NCBI RefSeq assembly: GCF_047511655.1
Contig: NC_133394.1
Location: 56,080,501-56,144,500, forward strand
DNA: 64,000 bases
Source of the DNA: Castor canadensis
Taxonomy: Eukaryota; Chordata; Mammalia; Rodentia; Castoridae
Reading direction: 5' to 3'
Below, piece after piece: positions 1-13,078 of the stretch (the first letter of the stretch is position 1; every line of letters begins with the position of its first letter). The notes beneath the pieces were generated by a model that saw only the letters and a list, made by a program, of their open reading frames with translations, made no database searches and was not told the DNA's origin. The position numbers and the translations under genes are program-made.

Positions 1-2044
1 ATTGTATTGTTTTTTTAAAAAATGATAACCTTTAAAACTTTCAAACAATGAAATATAAAATATGAAATAAGATTAAAACCATAAATCTACCCAGCTACTC
101 CTAACATTTTCTTTTATAGGACCCACATATTGATGGAATACTTACTAAAATGTGGCTGTCCTTGAAACACGTGTGAAGGAAAAGAAGACATTCCAGGACA
201 ACATGAATTGAAAATATCTGACTTAGACCTGGAGTTTGAAGGATGAATGGAAGTTAAGTCAGCAGGCTGGGAAGACTATATCACTTAAGGGAAGGAGAAA
301 AGCACAGTGGGGAACTTACCATGGAGGGGCCCAGGAAAAGTTCATGTGGCCAAGGTTGCAAAGCAAGAAGGTGAGGAGCTAAGAGCAAGGCAAGAAAAGT
401 AGACAGATGTTATCCCATACAGGACTTTCATCTTTAATCTCAGAGTAATTGGAAGCTTTGATGATATTGAAGAATGGGGCAGGGCATTGGTAAGAGGAAA
501 GACTGGCAATGTAGGTGAATATGGAGCTCCTGGATGGGAGTCTGGTGGTAGAGCAAAAGCACGAACAAATCCAGGTCTGGAGGAGGGAAGGTTGGTAGAG
601 GTGGTGGAGACTGAGAGGAGAGGTACTACGGATCACATGTGTGCTACTTGAACTAGTGAATGGGTGGCAAGTCAGATGCCCATGGGGAATGCATGAAGAG
701 GACCAGGAAAGAGCCAGGACACAATTGGGGCCCACCAAGACTTCCCTGGGGAGGGTCAGGAATTTCTGGACTTTGGGGCTCTGCCCAACTCAAATGAAGA
801 ACTGGTGTTGGAGATAGACATTTGGAAATTGTTTAGTAGATGGCCAGGACTTGGGTTTGGAACACTTACTGAGTAAGCAGATATACAAAGACATCCTGTG
901 AAGAACTCTGACATTTACTGGCCAATTAGAAAAGACCAAGAGGGACTGTAAAGTGGATACAGGTGAAGCCAAGAAGCCTTCCAGAAGTTGGAGGGAGAGG
1001 TTGCTTCAGAAAGAGGGTATAGCCAGAGACTTTCTGCTATACCCAGAAACTGCAGGACAACTGAGGACTAGACAGAAACCTGACTTCCTTCTCCCCTCCT
1101 CCTCCTGCACCCAGTCCCTGCACTGCCATGGTCCTGCCCAGGATGTTCTAACTCATAACCTGCCCTGGTGCTTCCTCCACATGTAGTGTCTTCCCCACAG
1201 CAGCTGCAACCCATTGATCCTGCAGTCTAGGCTCAGTTATGAACTTCTCAGAGAGATCCCACCCTCCTCCCCTAAATTGCAGCCTGCACTTCCCTGCACT
1301 TGTGGCTCACTCACCTGAATGTTCATTAATATCCTACCTAAATATTTTGCTTATTATAGTTGTTATTTATAATATCTTCCCAATTAAAATTTAAGCTCCA
1401 AGAGGCACTAACTAGTTTAACCACTTGTCTAAAAGCAACTAAGACAAAACAAATTTGGATACATTATTCCCTTTGGCTTCACAATTTCACTACCAGGATT
1501 CCCTTGGAGGAGATAGTAATTGCCTAAGGACATAAAAGTTCTGCAGAAAGGTAATCATCTCCATGATGTGTATAGTGAAAATTTGGAGGAATGTTGGCCC
1601 GTAGGAGACCAGTTATGCAAATTACAGCAGAGAGTCACAACGAAGTGTTAGGTAATAATTAAAAAGCACAGCGGCTCCAAACAAGGTTGTGCCAGTAGAA
1701 GTGGTGAGAAGAGGTTCGATACAAATGCATGTGTCTGTATGCACACATACATGTTGTATGTGACCTGTGCAATTCATTTGTGTAATATTATGGAATGTAT
1801 AAGTACACACATTTTAATGCATAAACAGTCCATTTCAAATGTAATATAGAAGTTCTGTTGAAATACATATAGAAAGATTGAATATGGGTTGTGAGAAAAG
1901 AGAAGAGTCAAAGACTGTCCCCTGGGATAGTGGTGAGCAGACTTGGTGTCCACCCAGAAGAGGAATTGTTAGCAGAATATACATGAATTGGAAGATCAGA
2001 ATTTCAGCTTGGAGATACTAAATATGAAATATCTAGTGGATGCA
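1..2044. other. No gene recognised
   Basis: Non-coding sequence without a repeat I can name confidently. The antisense reading frame at 379-738 has a composition typical of chance frames and no recognisable domain. Around 780-990 there is weak resemblance to an ancient mammalian interspersed repeat, too diverged to assign. Confidence 0.5.
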
Positions 2045-2480
2045 TGTTGTGGCTGAACTGTGTTCTCCTAAATTTTTCTAGTCTTAATCCCCAGGCCCTG
2101 TGAAAGTGACCTTATTTCAAAGCAGGGTCTGTGCCAATATAATTAGCTAGGATGGGTTCACACTTGGTCAGGGTGGGACCTAATTTGATATCACTGGTGT
2201 CCTTATAGAAAGAGGCCAAGACAGATGAGGAAGAAGAGGGGAGGTCATCTGGTGACTGAGACAGATGTCTACAAGTATGGTTACAAACCAAGGAACATCA
2301 AAGATTGCCAGTGTCTCCAGAAGCCAAGAGTGAAGCATGGAACAGAATCTCCAGTACAGCCTCCAGAAAGAGCACAGCTCTGCTGACACCTTGACTTCTG
2401 GTTTCCAGCATGCAAGTGTGAGCATAAATTTCTGTTGCTTTTGTGGTTGCAAGTTACAGCAGCCCCACGACACTCATACA
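2045..2480 (+). mobile_element. MLT1-type LTR (ERVL-MaLR), solo
   Basis: Starts TGTTGTGGCTGAACTG and ends near CACTCATACA, giving the TG...CA ends of an LTR of about 436 bp. The interior follows the mammal-wide MLT1 consensus as I know it: a GACTGGTGTCCTTATA-type segment at about 2190-2205, CAAAGATTGCCAG at about 2298-2310, and a GACACCTTGA block near 2385. No internal retroviral sequence adjoins it, so it is a solo LTR. Divergence is high, as expected for an insertion older than the rodent radiation. The exact MLT1 subfamily is not resolved. Confidence 0.85.
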
Positions 2481-3479
2481 GCATTCAAAGGTGGGCATTG
2501 AAAAGGCACATACATATGCAGCTCCCATGTTCATGAAAGAGCTGTGGCTGGAGATAAAAACAGGTGCTGCTGCAAATCCTGAGGTGGGGATAGAACAGGT
2601 GGTGCAAGGGGACAGTGCAGAGTAGAGCAGACTGAACTGTGGTCTACAAGGGCCAAAGTACACAGGGCTGAGGTAAGTATTTGTAGTTAGCCGTGCAGAA
2701 GACTTCCATGACCATGGGGAGAACTGGGTCACTGTGGTGGTAAGGATGGTGGAGACAGTGTACTGACCACTGCATGCTTATAATGAGAATGTAGGAGTGC
2801 TGACAGGGATGGCAAGCACTGACACTTATTTCAAGAATTTTGGCTACAAAAAGCCGAAGAGAAATAGAACAGTAGCAGGTGGAGGTGTGGGCAAGAGAGT
2901 CTTCTTCATCTGTATCATTTGTGTTTTTGTGTTTGGGGATGTTGCAGTAGAAAGGGGAGCTAGGTGCTGGAGTATTGTCCAAACAAGCGAGGGATTCTTG
3001 TCCAGGTCAGCAGCAGACAACTTGGATTGAGGCATGGAACCTGTGTCCACCTCCCAGCCTGGCCCCTGGGCTGGTGGGTGAGGAAACACCAAGGACAAGT
3101 CTGCAATTTTCTCCCACTGGCTTCAGTTTTCTCAGTGGAGCAAGAAATAATGTCACAGGCAGAAAGATGGAGTGTATAGGGAGGAGGTGTTGAAGGTATG
3201 TGGAAAGGAGGAAGTTGTGAAATAATTGTCTAGAGGACTAATTTTGCATTTCAGTTCATGTGCAAAGGGATTTTTTACTAAGAAATTGAAAACAAGAGAA
3301 GTACACAAGCAATATAATAAATACCCATAATGCAATTTAATATGCATTAACAAATGCTAAATTTTTGGCACACTTGCCTTGATCAAGTTTGAGTAGTAAA
3401 ACATAAAAAATAAAATTGAGTTATCAAAATTTAATGTTAACTATATCTCTATCCAAGCCCTGAACAAGAAGAGAAAACT
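2481..3479. other. No gene recognised
   Basis: Non-coding sequence. Several overlapping reading frames of 60-112 codons lie on both strands, but none shows a domain, a codon bias or a recognisable homologue. Confidence 0.5.
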
Positions 3480-3930
3480 TCAAAAGCTTTAACTCCTACC
3501 TATCACCTTTTGTGTTTTGTGTGTGTGTTTTCAATTCTATCTTAGGTTCCCTTGCCTGATTAGATATTCTGAATTTCTGTTGTCAATAATTCTTTAGATC
3601 TGCCCAGATGGTGGAAAATTCATCTGTGTGCCTTTGTTGTGTACAAATAACTCTTCATTGTCTGGATTCAAGTTCATGCTTTTTGAAGTTCATCCTGCAG
3701 TAGTTCTTTCAGTAAGTCAGTGAGTGTTGGAATCTCGTAGTTGTTGCCTGTGTGAAAATGTTTTATCCTTAATTGAATATAATGTTTTAGGTGTGTATAA
3801 AACTTTAAGATGGCAGATTTTTCTACCAGCACTTAAAATACTGTTCCATTTTCTTCTGACATATATTGTAAGTAGCACATGTTCTGTAAATTTGATTTGC
3901 CCCTGGATGATATTACAATGACCTTAAACT
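3480..3930 (-). mobile_element. Ancient L1 fragment, probable inter-ORF spacer
   Basis: On the minus strand this resembles the spacer between ORF1 and ORF2 of old L1M elements. The + strand text around 3690-3870 ('caagttcatg...ttctttcagtaagtcagtg' and 'ttctaccagcacttaaaatactg') follows the antisense form of that region. Divergence is high and the boundaries are approximate. A chance match is possible. Confidence 0.4.
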
Positions 3931-4852
3931 TGCCTTCCTTTCTCTTTCCTTCCACTGATAGGTCTTTTTATTTTCTTTCTTTCCTTTTTCTTCTACCTTC
4001 TGAGTTAACACAGATTGAGTGACATCTGAGAAGGGCACAGCAGCAGAAAAGTCAGATCCAGTTCATTCTTTCCATTATATATTCTGCTAATAATAATGGT
4101 GGCTTTACAGAAAAAGGAGAGAGTTCTTTTAGATGAATGGCTCTTCTTATATCACCAATCAATGTCAAAATTCATTGAACAAATATTCAACTAATGGCTA
4201 ATACATGCTAAGCACTTAGGAAACAACAACAAATGAGAGATATGCAGTTCTGTTCTTATAAATATTATAGTCACATGTGAGAAATATCTACAACAGAGAG
4301 AAGAATTAGAAGTCAACATGATTGAGCAGGAAAAATAGAGGGATGACATGGAGACATGTGAAGTAGAGTCAACATGGGTGAGTATTTGTGAGAGTATGGG
4401 GGTGGTGATGAAGGAAGTCCCTCAGATATCTGAAAGATGAGGAGGCCTAAGTCTGAGAAAAGTCAGGGGAGACTATTTTATTGACACCACAGCCTGAGAC
4501 ACATGGAGGTGCAACCGCTAAAATTATTTTTCCTCACCAAAGCAATGAATCTGTGACCCAAAAGCTTTCTGAATTTCAGCCCAATCCCAATATCCTAGAA
4601 TTTGTAGACTAATTTCAGGAAACACTTGCTTGACAGAGTGCCTGCTCTTTCCATATGGGTAAAGACCATACAATCCCCAGAGCAGCTACTTCCTGCATCC
4701 CTCCTGCCCTTTCTTCCTTCATTCATCATGGCTTTCCTGAAATCCCTCACTAATTGACTCCTTTTCTACCCTATCCAAATCTTCTTCCTCTGATCCTTGC
4801 CTTTTTGGTTTGATTTTTTAGAACTTTGGTAATGGGTGAAATAAAAGCAGTT
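3931..4852. other. No gene recognised
   Basis: Nothing supported. About 4165-4240 resembles a common ancient repeat (a TTGAACAAATATTCAACTAA-like segment followed by GCTAAGCACTTAGG) but is too short and diverged to name. Confidence 0.5.
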
Positions 4853-4942
4853 TTCTAGGTTGAAGGCATGGTTCAAGTGATAGAGTGCCTTCCTAATAAG
4901 TGTGAGGCTCTGAGTTCAAACCCCAGTACTTCCAAAATATCA
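4853..4942 (+). mobile_element. tRNA-like (ID-type) SINE
   Basis: Carries the A-box-like GGTTCAAGTGATAGAGTG and the B-box-like GAGTTCAAACCCCAGTACTT of the tRNA-derived SINE found repeatedly in this window, beginning about 4853 and ending at the short A-rich tail near 4942. It is the tRNA-like half alone, without the B1-like half. It is not a tRNA gene: it cannot form a canonical cloverleaf and has the usual SINE tail. Confidence 0.8.
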
Positions 4943-6136
4943 TAGAGAAAGAGAGGGGAAAAAAAAGAGGTTTGCCCTCACTTTTACCTAACGTAGGCAA
5001 CTGAAAGTTGCTAAGTATCTCTTTTCTCTTGGCCTCCTGAGTGGTCACAGCAGGCCTCCTTCTCCATTTCTGTCCTGTAACACCTTTCTCTTTTTCCTGG
5101 TCATTCATTTATTATTTACAATTAGACTATTTCCAGAAAGAATTAAGAACAGTCTCTTTTCTCATTCAATTTTCCTTGCCACCATTCTCCTCTTTCTTTT
5201 TTTCCTACTTTCCTAATTGCTTCCTTTTCAGAGGGAAGGTGTCACTGTAATTAAAGAATACTGGTCCACAAGCATTTCACTAAAATTCCCTTCTACAAAA
5301 TAGGACTCCTTGTATATTCCATGAGATTGTTTGAGAAAAGAACTCATTTTATGACTAGCTGTTTCATGGTTTATATTCAGTTTGGCTATCCATTCAAAAG
5401 TTGGGATTAAACCATCTCACATTCAAAAGTTTAATATATGACAAAAAATAAAAATAATACTTGGAAATGTGGAAGAGTAAAAAGGTGACATATATTCATG
5501 TTCATACATAGTCTGCACTCCCTTGGATTGGCATTGAAATTTGAGAAACATATTTTAAATTCCATTAAGCCTATAATATTTACTTATGTAGTTGTTTTCA
5601 GAGCAGGATTTGGAGAAAATTTGAATTTTTCCATGGTTGAAATATTTCATGTACTTTTCCTTGTTCTGTGATGGGTTAGAAAGTTTGACATGATCCTGTA
5701 TCCTCTGGGCAAGGAAGAATAGTGAGCTTTCATTGGTTTTTGAAACCAATTCTACAATAACAGGAAGAAACATGGCTTAGTAACACCTCTGTGTCTGCCC
5801 CAACTGGATCAGGTCTGGTGAGGAAAGGATTCACTTCTCTTGGCCTTCTTTTACTTCTCTATGAACTTGAAATAACAAAACCTTCTTCAGGTTTTGTTGT
5901 GATGATCAAATGATGATGTACCCCTGCCTGCCTTACACCTTGTAGAGTTCCTCTAAAGAACTTCATGCAATTTTCAAATACTACTAGTGGGAGATAGACA
6001 TGTGATCATATAATGCTAATGAACACATTCATCTATCTATCAATTAATGGATCTATTTATCTATTTCACTAGGGGTCTGAATATAGTGCAGGTCACACAG
6101 AGAAGATCAATATGATTTCCAGTCATCCTGTTATTG
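4943..6136. other. No gene recognised
   Basis: AT-rich DNA without a recognisable gene or repeat. A degenerate TCTA-type simple repeat lies at about 6030-6068. Confidence 0.5.
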
Positions 6137-6150
6137 CTCCTGAGTAGTCT

Positions 6151-6454
6151 TTTTTATTTTTTATTTTATTCATATGTACATACAATGTTTGGGTCATTTC
6201 TCCGCCCCTTCTCCCTGACCCCTCCCTTATCCACCCCACCCCCTCCCTCTCCCTGCTACGCCCTCACTTCCAGGCCAGAAACTATTTTTCCCTTATCTCT
6301 TAATTTTGTTTAAAGAGAGAGTATGATCAATAATAGGAAGGACCAAGGGTTTTTGCTAGTTGAGATAAGGATAGCTATACAGGGAGTTGACTCGCATTGC
6401 TTTCCTGTACATGTGTGTTATCTTCTAAATTAATTCTTCTCAAACTAACCTTTT
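6151..6454 (-). mobile_element. L1 3' end, strongly 5'-truncated, with target duplications
   Basis: Antisense L1 3'UTR. It begins with the T-run that is the complement of the A-tail, followed by the complement of the GCACATATGAATA / GGAGAAATGACCC 3' end motif. A C-rich tract corresponds to the G-rich 3'UTR tract. Flanks carry a near-perfect duplication: CTCCTGAGTAGTCT at 6137-6150 and CTCCTGAGTATTCT at 6455-6468 (13 of 14). This defines a 304-bp target-primed insertion containing no coding sequence. Confidence 0.9.
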
Positions 6455-6468
6455 CTCCTGAGTATTCT

Positions 6469-7140
6469 GAAATCCCTTTGTGTTTTAAAGTTGCATGTCT
6501 ATTCATTCATTTTTTTCAGCACCTATTTATTGAAAACTACTCTGGGTTAGACAGTGTTCCAGGCAAAGATTAAATCCCTATCCTGGTTCCATCTCCTCTC
6601 CAGCAGAGGGGAAGAGGTAGTGAGGCCAGAGTGTGTAGGGACCTCTTGTCTCACCTTTTCTGAGGACCTGCAAGCAGTAAGGCCTTGGGTAATGGAGGCT
6701 TAGAGGGAGGCAAAAGAAGAGCATAGTCCATAACTGGCAGAAGGGTGAGCATGGCATGATGACAGAGCTGCTAGCCTGGCTACTTCCTGGAGTCCTGGTA
6801 TCATCTCAGGAAGTTGGTAAGAACTCAGAAGGCAATAGCTACTGGCTCTGGACTGTGGACTTCTCAGATTCTTGGAGTCCTGGTACATACAGAAACAACA
6901 GAATAAAACTTTCTGAAGGAATGTGTAAGCAGTCATCACACTTCTCATGGGCAGACCAAAGGCCTGACATCACTGGGGACTTGTGTACAAGTCAGTCACC
7001 AAATGCTGGGCAAGAAGCCCAAGAGTGGTCTGACTCCCAGCATAGTACTCTATGAAAAACTCAACTTGATTTAAAAAACAAACAGCAGCAACAAAAGGAG
7101 CAGTGATTCTGCTTGCCCTGAAGATTTGAGATTGGGAATT
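6469..7140. other. No gene recognised
   Basis: Overlapping short frames at 6700-7055 on both strands have no recognisable homologue. About 6505-6590 may be a diverged ancient interspersed repeat. Confidence 0.45.
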
Positions 7141-7144
7141 CATG

Positions 7145-7255
7145 CAAAACCAAGACATTAAATGACTTGCTCAAGGTCACATAGATGGTAAGCAGCATCA
7201 GAGGTGGGGGAAAAGGTACATTTCCTCATTCACAAACAACACACTTTCCTCCGAA
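7145..7255 (+). mobile_element. MIR fragment
   Basis: The segment AATGACTTGCTCAAGGTCAC at about 7160-7180, followed by ATAGATGGTAAGCAGC, matches the conserved core of the mammal-wide MIR SINE. Only the core and some 3' sequence are recognisable. Confidence 0.6.
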
Positions 7256-8180
7256 GTCCTGTCTTAAGAGGTCACGTAAGTTTTGTTAGTAAAAAAACCC
7301 CCAAGCATATGGATGTAATAAGACTTTAGGATTGGCTCGAGTTATTGAAATATACAATGCGACTGCAGTCCTGCCCTCATTTTCTAAAGCAAGTAAGACA
7401 TTGCATTCTGTCTGGTAAGAACAGAGAGGAGTGCAAATCCTTTATTTTGTTGTATTGCTTGTCTTTTGGAAGAAATAAGATAATTGGAAATCTCGGTCAC
7501 TCCATAATCAGGCTTCTCTATGTAAAATGACAGAATGAAGGTGTGGGTCCACTGGCTCTGTGTATGCACAATTAGAAAAGGTATGATGAAATAACAGTAA
7601 TCACTGGGGCTGCACATCCTGCTGTTGGGTCAATTGCATAAAACTGATCACAAAAACACCTGCCACACCTGACACATTTATAACTATAACAGATGAATAA
7701 ATGCCAAGTGGGAGAATCAGGGCCTTTTTACCTGGGAGCTTTGGGAAATTTACCTCCTTTGCAATGTTTGCTCAAACAAATTACAAATAAATGGATATTT
7801 TTTCTATTTCCAATCTACTATTTTATTTTGATGTGCTCTTTTCATTATGTGGAAATTACTTACACTACACTTTTACAAATTGTAAATACAGAGTTTGTTT
7901 TCAGTGACATAGTTGCAATGGTCTACGTGCACAGACACCTCCACCTCCAAGGTGAGAGCAAGAATCTCTTCCCCGTGTGCCTCATTTTGCAGCCTTGACA
8001 GCAACATTGGGGCAGTTCTAATCCAGGGACCAGGGAGATGCACTCAGGGCACACAGGGAGACCTTGTGACTTTTGGTCCTTTGTCTTTATTCTCTTTGTC
8101 CTGTACATTCCTCTGTGAAGTAGAAGAGTCTCCACTACTTGGTACCTTCTAGCTTGACACGTTTCCTGCCCTCATCTTTT
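7256..8180. other. No gene recognised
   Basis: No supported feature. The frames at 7693-7998 and 7913-8152 have no domain and are treated as chance. Confidence 0.5.
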
Positions 8181-8181
8181 T

Positions 8182-8402
8182 GTTTGTTTGTTTGTTTGGT
8201 GGCACTGGGGTTTGAACTCAAGGCTTTGGGCTTGCAAAGCAGGCACTTTACCATTTGAGCCATAACTCCAATCCATTTTGTCTGGTAATTTTACAGATGG
8301 GGGCTTGTGAACTATTTGCCCAGGTTGGCCATAAACTACAATCCTCCCAATCTCAGCTTCTCAAGTAGCTAGTATTACAGGAGTGAGCTGCAGGAACCGG
8401 CT
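8182..8402 (-). mobile_element. Composite B1-like plus tRNA-like SINE
   Basis: Antisense composite element. A TTTG repeat (8182-8199) is the complement of the CAAA-type tail. It is followed by the complement of the tRNA-like half (GGGGTTTGAACTCAAGGC, then CATTTGAGCC) to about 8275. The complement of the B1/7SL-like half follows to about 8400, including CAGGTTGGCC and GCTTCTCAAGTAGCTAG. This dimeric architecture is one of the best markers of rodent origin in the window. Confidence 0.85.
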
Positions 8403-11400
8403 GGACTCATCTTTATTACTTAGTCGCTGTCTTTCCTGTTTCCTCTCTTAACCATCATCTAGGTTGCTATTGGCTACAAATATCAAGTACACTAAGAAAT
8501 AATGCTATCTACTTTTGGGCCACTGTAGACTATGCCAGAACAGCGTTCAGATCCCAGGGTCTCCCACATTTTTCTGCTCTGATATCCTGAGTTGTGAATT
8601 TGATCTCAGGAAGGTTCTTGCAGAGCAAAGCAATATATTAAAAAAATGCCCAGGGAAATGAGCATAATGGGTCCCTGAATATTAATCTTTCTTAGGAGCA
8701 AGTTAAATCTCTCTAGCCATATCCCCACTTGGCTACCATGATAAATAGAATGAAAACACAATGATTGAGTTTGTGGAAGCAAAAGGCCATGCTCCCCTCT
8801 CAATCTTGAGGATCAGGGCACTGGAAAGTGAGCCAAGTTTGGTTCCATATTAGGCTGGAGGATGATGGAAGGTATTCCTGGAAACTAGGGAAGCAAATTA
8901 TTCTATGGGCCAAGGTCCACATAGACTGAGTCAGGACCATTCTCCTCCTGGTCAGAATTTCATGTGAGAGGCCACTTCCTCCTTACCCTGTCACAGACCA
9001 CACTGGTACTACTTTGAGTCCTCTTTCTAGCTCTCCACCCTTCCAGTACCAACCATGACAAGAAAGATTAAGGACTTTTTGGGTAATTATTAATTTCTCA
9101 TTTTTAGAAATATTTGATAAATAAGAATACAAAGAAAAATGATCTGTTTGATCACAACCCTTAACTTTCAAGTCACAATGTATTACATAGCTCAAACTGT
9201 TGAGTTACTCTGTGAGTTTCAGTTACGTTTCTGTCTTCTCTCATTTGCTTTCTGCAGGTAGGTGAAAGGATAACCTTGGAGTGACATGATGCCTAAGTGA
9301 GTCCCACCAGAGGAAAAAGAGTCTTTTCTCAGAGGTTGCCTTGCAAATCCTCTATTTTGATGCCAATTAACACCACATTGGCTTCTGTTTAGCTGCTTCA
9401 GGACCCATCTTTTAAAATATGCCCCAGCTCTCTCTAAATAGCTGTCTAGTTTGGAGCCATAATCATAGGATGAATAAAACGTTACTTGAATCAATTCTTT
9501 AGTGAAGAAACAGTGGGGAGGTCCAAGCATGGGCTTAGGTGATGGGACAAAACATGAAATCAGTGGGGAATGCTGGTGAGGGAGCACCAGGAAGTTGAAG
9601 GAAGGAGGGAGAAGAACAGGTAAGAAGGCAGGCCCTGGACTTTTCCAAAACACATCTCAGATCCTGTAAATAAGAGCAGAATGATCCACCAGATCGCAGT
9701 AGTGAGTGGCGAAGGCCTAGGTGACACGGGAACCACACAATGCAGCACTTAAGAGCCAGTGACCGGGCAACTTAAGACGGGATGATCAGGACAACTCAGT
9801 GAGTTTTTAAAGGCCCACTCTGTGTCATCCTCTAATAGAATCACCCTAGAAAGCACACCTACTGAAGGTGAATGAAAATGACTGCATAATGGTTACATTT
9901 CTGCCCACTTGACCTAGAAGAGCAGATAGTGAAACCAGAGCCATCAAAATACAGCTATCTTGCAATTTCTTTTCTGTGAAACCACACAGTACTTTTGAAG
10001 ATGTGAATTTGTAAAATGTCATGCTTTATGTATTTCTCTTTTGGCATCTACCTTAATTTTTAATAATGGATGTTGTCTAACTATACTTAAGAGATCTTGA
10101 TGAGGAAATATACGAAGTGTGCATTAAATAGATAACTTTAAATAATGGCACTTGTGCTAAGAAGTGTATTTTCTAGCAAGCAACTAACTTATAATGGTCA
10201 TAGATAAATGAATTAGTGTATGAAATTGTTTATTTATTTGAAAGGGCAGTATTATATTTTTAATATGTCTTCTTTATTGGGCCTGGTTTCCATCTTTTAC
10301 AAAGTTGCTCATATTTTATGTTCATTGACATTTGCTGCACTTAAACGTTGGAAAATGAAAGCAATCTGATAGCAAAAAAAAATCAGCATTAATATTCCTC
10401 AGTATCAGACTCAGTGTCTGATGCAATGATTACATAAGTTATTTGGCAGTGTTGTGAGAACATATGTATTTTTCATTTTTATTGTCTGTGTTTGATGAGT
10501 CACTGAGAAAATAGGGAAGAAACATGGCCACTTTTCTTGTATGCATGCCCTTTGATAGTTCTCTTCTCCACTCACTGTTAGTTTCCTTCTATACTGACTC
10601 TGGTACAGTATGTCTCCGGATGTATTTGGCCAAATTAAAAAAAAAAATCTAAAACCAATGGAGATGTTAAAAGTATTTACACATCATTTCAACTTGTTCT
10701 CATTTGCAGTTTTCAGTATTGTAAAGCTGCTATACAAAGAGCTATGTCCCAGATAAAAAGCATGATAATTGTCTTATATGCTCTCTTGAAGGATTTAAAA
10801 CATCTCTTTAATTTTTATACAAGTCTTCTTGTATCAAAAGCTTACTACTAGCAAGCTTATTCAAAGCTTTGAAATTATTCATCTGAGTCATTTATTGCTT
10901 TCTTTCCTAAAGAATCATAAAATTCATTCCTTTTCTCTTGTGATTGCTTCTTTTCCTAATTTTTGATTATTCCCTTGTTGGAAAGTTTGTCATTGGTGCT
11001 GAGAAATATTCAACTATTTTTGCCATAGAAGAATATGCATAATATATAAAACACATTTCAATTTATTTAGCCTTTTCTGGGATAAAGTTCAATTATAGAT
11101 TTTAAAGTAAGATATTAATTGATATAGACTAGTTGATATTACGACTGCATTGAACTTTAAAATGTTTATGATAGAGAGCCATTTAAGTACTGTATCTTGT
11201 TATGTGCTGAAACTGAACTGAAAGCAACTTTTAGTTACTATTTTCATTATCGATTAGTCTTCTCTGTACAATCTGTATGCAGATATGAATGCATACATTT
11301 AACTATTTCATTAGGCAGATGGACACTCTGCAAACACGTTTGTTCTTCAGTACTATGGTTGTTTTAATCTCTTGTTATATTTGAATGATAATAAAATAAT

Positions 11401-12383
11401 TTACACTGACCATTGAGGTAAGCTTTATTATTTTTGCCTTTATATAGATTATTATTTTTTCATTTTATTACCCAAAGCTTATTTTTCTACTGTGTTCTTA
11501 TATATGCATGAAGTGAAAAAGGTATATGTAACAAAACTTCAAATGTGAGTATTTTATGGTAGCAACATACATGCAGTACCAGTTTGCATGACTTCCAAGT
11601 ACAAGTAAAGAAAAGTCAGTAGCAGGTCAGGAATTTTTAATTTATATATTTATTTGAATGAAATTCATATTTTTGGTACCAAAACCACAAAAGTTATACA
11701 GATTTATGTGACACTATGTAATGGTAAGTTATACGTATACATTCTGTAATATTTACATCTGATTAAACACAGGGACTAAGGTAGAATGAAGAAAAGTACA
11801 GGGGATGAACTAATTGGGGTTATAAACCATATCTATATGGAAATATCACAAGGAAACTCTATGTGCAGCTACTATTATCACAAACAGGCAAAAATATCTG
11901 AGAATCTACCTAAGATGTAAGCACTTTGTAAATGTCACTCTGTACCCCCAGTACAACAATAATATAATAAAAATAGAGGCTTAGGGTCTTGTTTCTATTC
12001 TAATGCAACTGATTTCTCTCATTGTCTCCCTTCAATCACATTTCCATCCCTATAGTGAAAGTATGTGCCTTTGATTTGCTTATTTGCAAATCTGTTTGTT
12101 TTTAGTAGATGATTAACACATAATTGATATTATATGTAAGACCTTAAGTATGGGGTGCAGAATAAAGATAGTATCTCTCTGATAGGGACTGACAATGACA
12201 AAAACTTAGTTGTTTCTGGGCTGGGAAAATTAAGTGATGTTAGTTGCAACTAATAATATGCACATATATGTATATAATATATACATATATACAACACACA
12301 TGTTTATGTTATTTCCTTATTTAGTTAGGATAATATATTTGTGACATCAAATATGGGGTTTAATAAAATCCTTTAATCATTTT
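8403..12383. other. Long stretch without gene or confident repeat
   Basis: About 4 kb, increasingly AT-rich after 9850. Antisense frames at 9219-9748 overlap each other in different phases and resemble nothing I know. About 11740-11975 may be a diverged L1 3'UTR, having a GGAAATATCACAAGGAAACT segment like the older L1 3' end type and a terminal AATAATATAATAAAA. An AT/CA-rich microsatellite-like patch lies at about 12255-12300. Confidence 0.5.
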
Positions 12384-13078
12384 TTTCTTTTTTTAATTAT
12401 TCATTTATTCACATGTGCATACATTGCTTGGGTCATTTCTCCCCCCAGCCCCCCTCCCCCACCTTCTCCCACCTTCCCTCCTTGCTTCTAGGCAGAACCT
12501 GTTCTGCCCTTATCTCTAATTTTGTTGAAGAGAAAACATAAGCATAATAAGACAAAGCATTTTTGCTAGTTAAGGATAGCTATACAGAGAGATTCCTAGC
12601 ACTGCTTACATGTACAAATGTGTTATATCACAAGTTGATTCATCTCTAACTGATCTTTATACAGGTTCCTGATCCCTTTCTTGTGTTGACTTCTGTTGCT
12701 TTAAGGTTTCTGTATTAGTTCCTCTGCAGTGGAGACATCAAACACTTTCATGTTTTGGGTTTACCAGCTATACCCATACCTCCCGTATGTGCTCTCCCCT
12801 TGTCATGTGATCCAAGTCCAACATTGCTGTATTTGCCCTAGATCTAAAGTCCACATATGAGGGAGAACATATGATTTTTGGTCTTCTGAGCCTAGCTGAC
12901 CTCACTCAGAATGATGTTCTCCAGTTCCATCAACTTACTTGCAAATGCTAAGATTTCATTCTTCTTCATGGCTGAGTAAAATTCCATTGTGTATAAATAC
13001 CACATTTTCTTGATCCATTCATCAGTAGTGGGGCATCTTGGTTGTTTCCATAACTTGGCTATTGTGAATAGTGCTTTT
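12384..13078 (-). mobile_element. 5'-truncated L1 (ORF2 C-terminus plus 3'UTR)
   Basis: Antisense. A T-rich start at 12384-12410 is followed by the complement of the L1 3' end motif (ATGTGCATACATTGCTTGGG, then TCATTTCTCC), the rest of the 3'UTR to about 12890, then the last codons of ORF2. The minus-strand frame within 12892-13078 contains KMWYLYTMEFYSAMKKNE and ends ENIILSEVS, the standard L1 ORF2 C-terminal block. L1 similarity stops at about 13078 where unrelated sequence begins. Confidence 0.9.

Noticed and set aside
379..738. 119-codon antisense frame
   Set aside because: Serine- and histidine-rich with no domain or homologue that I recognise; consistent with a chance frame.
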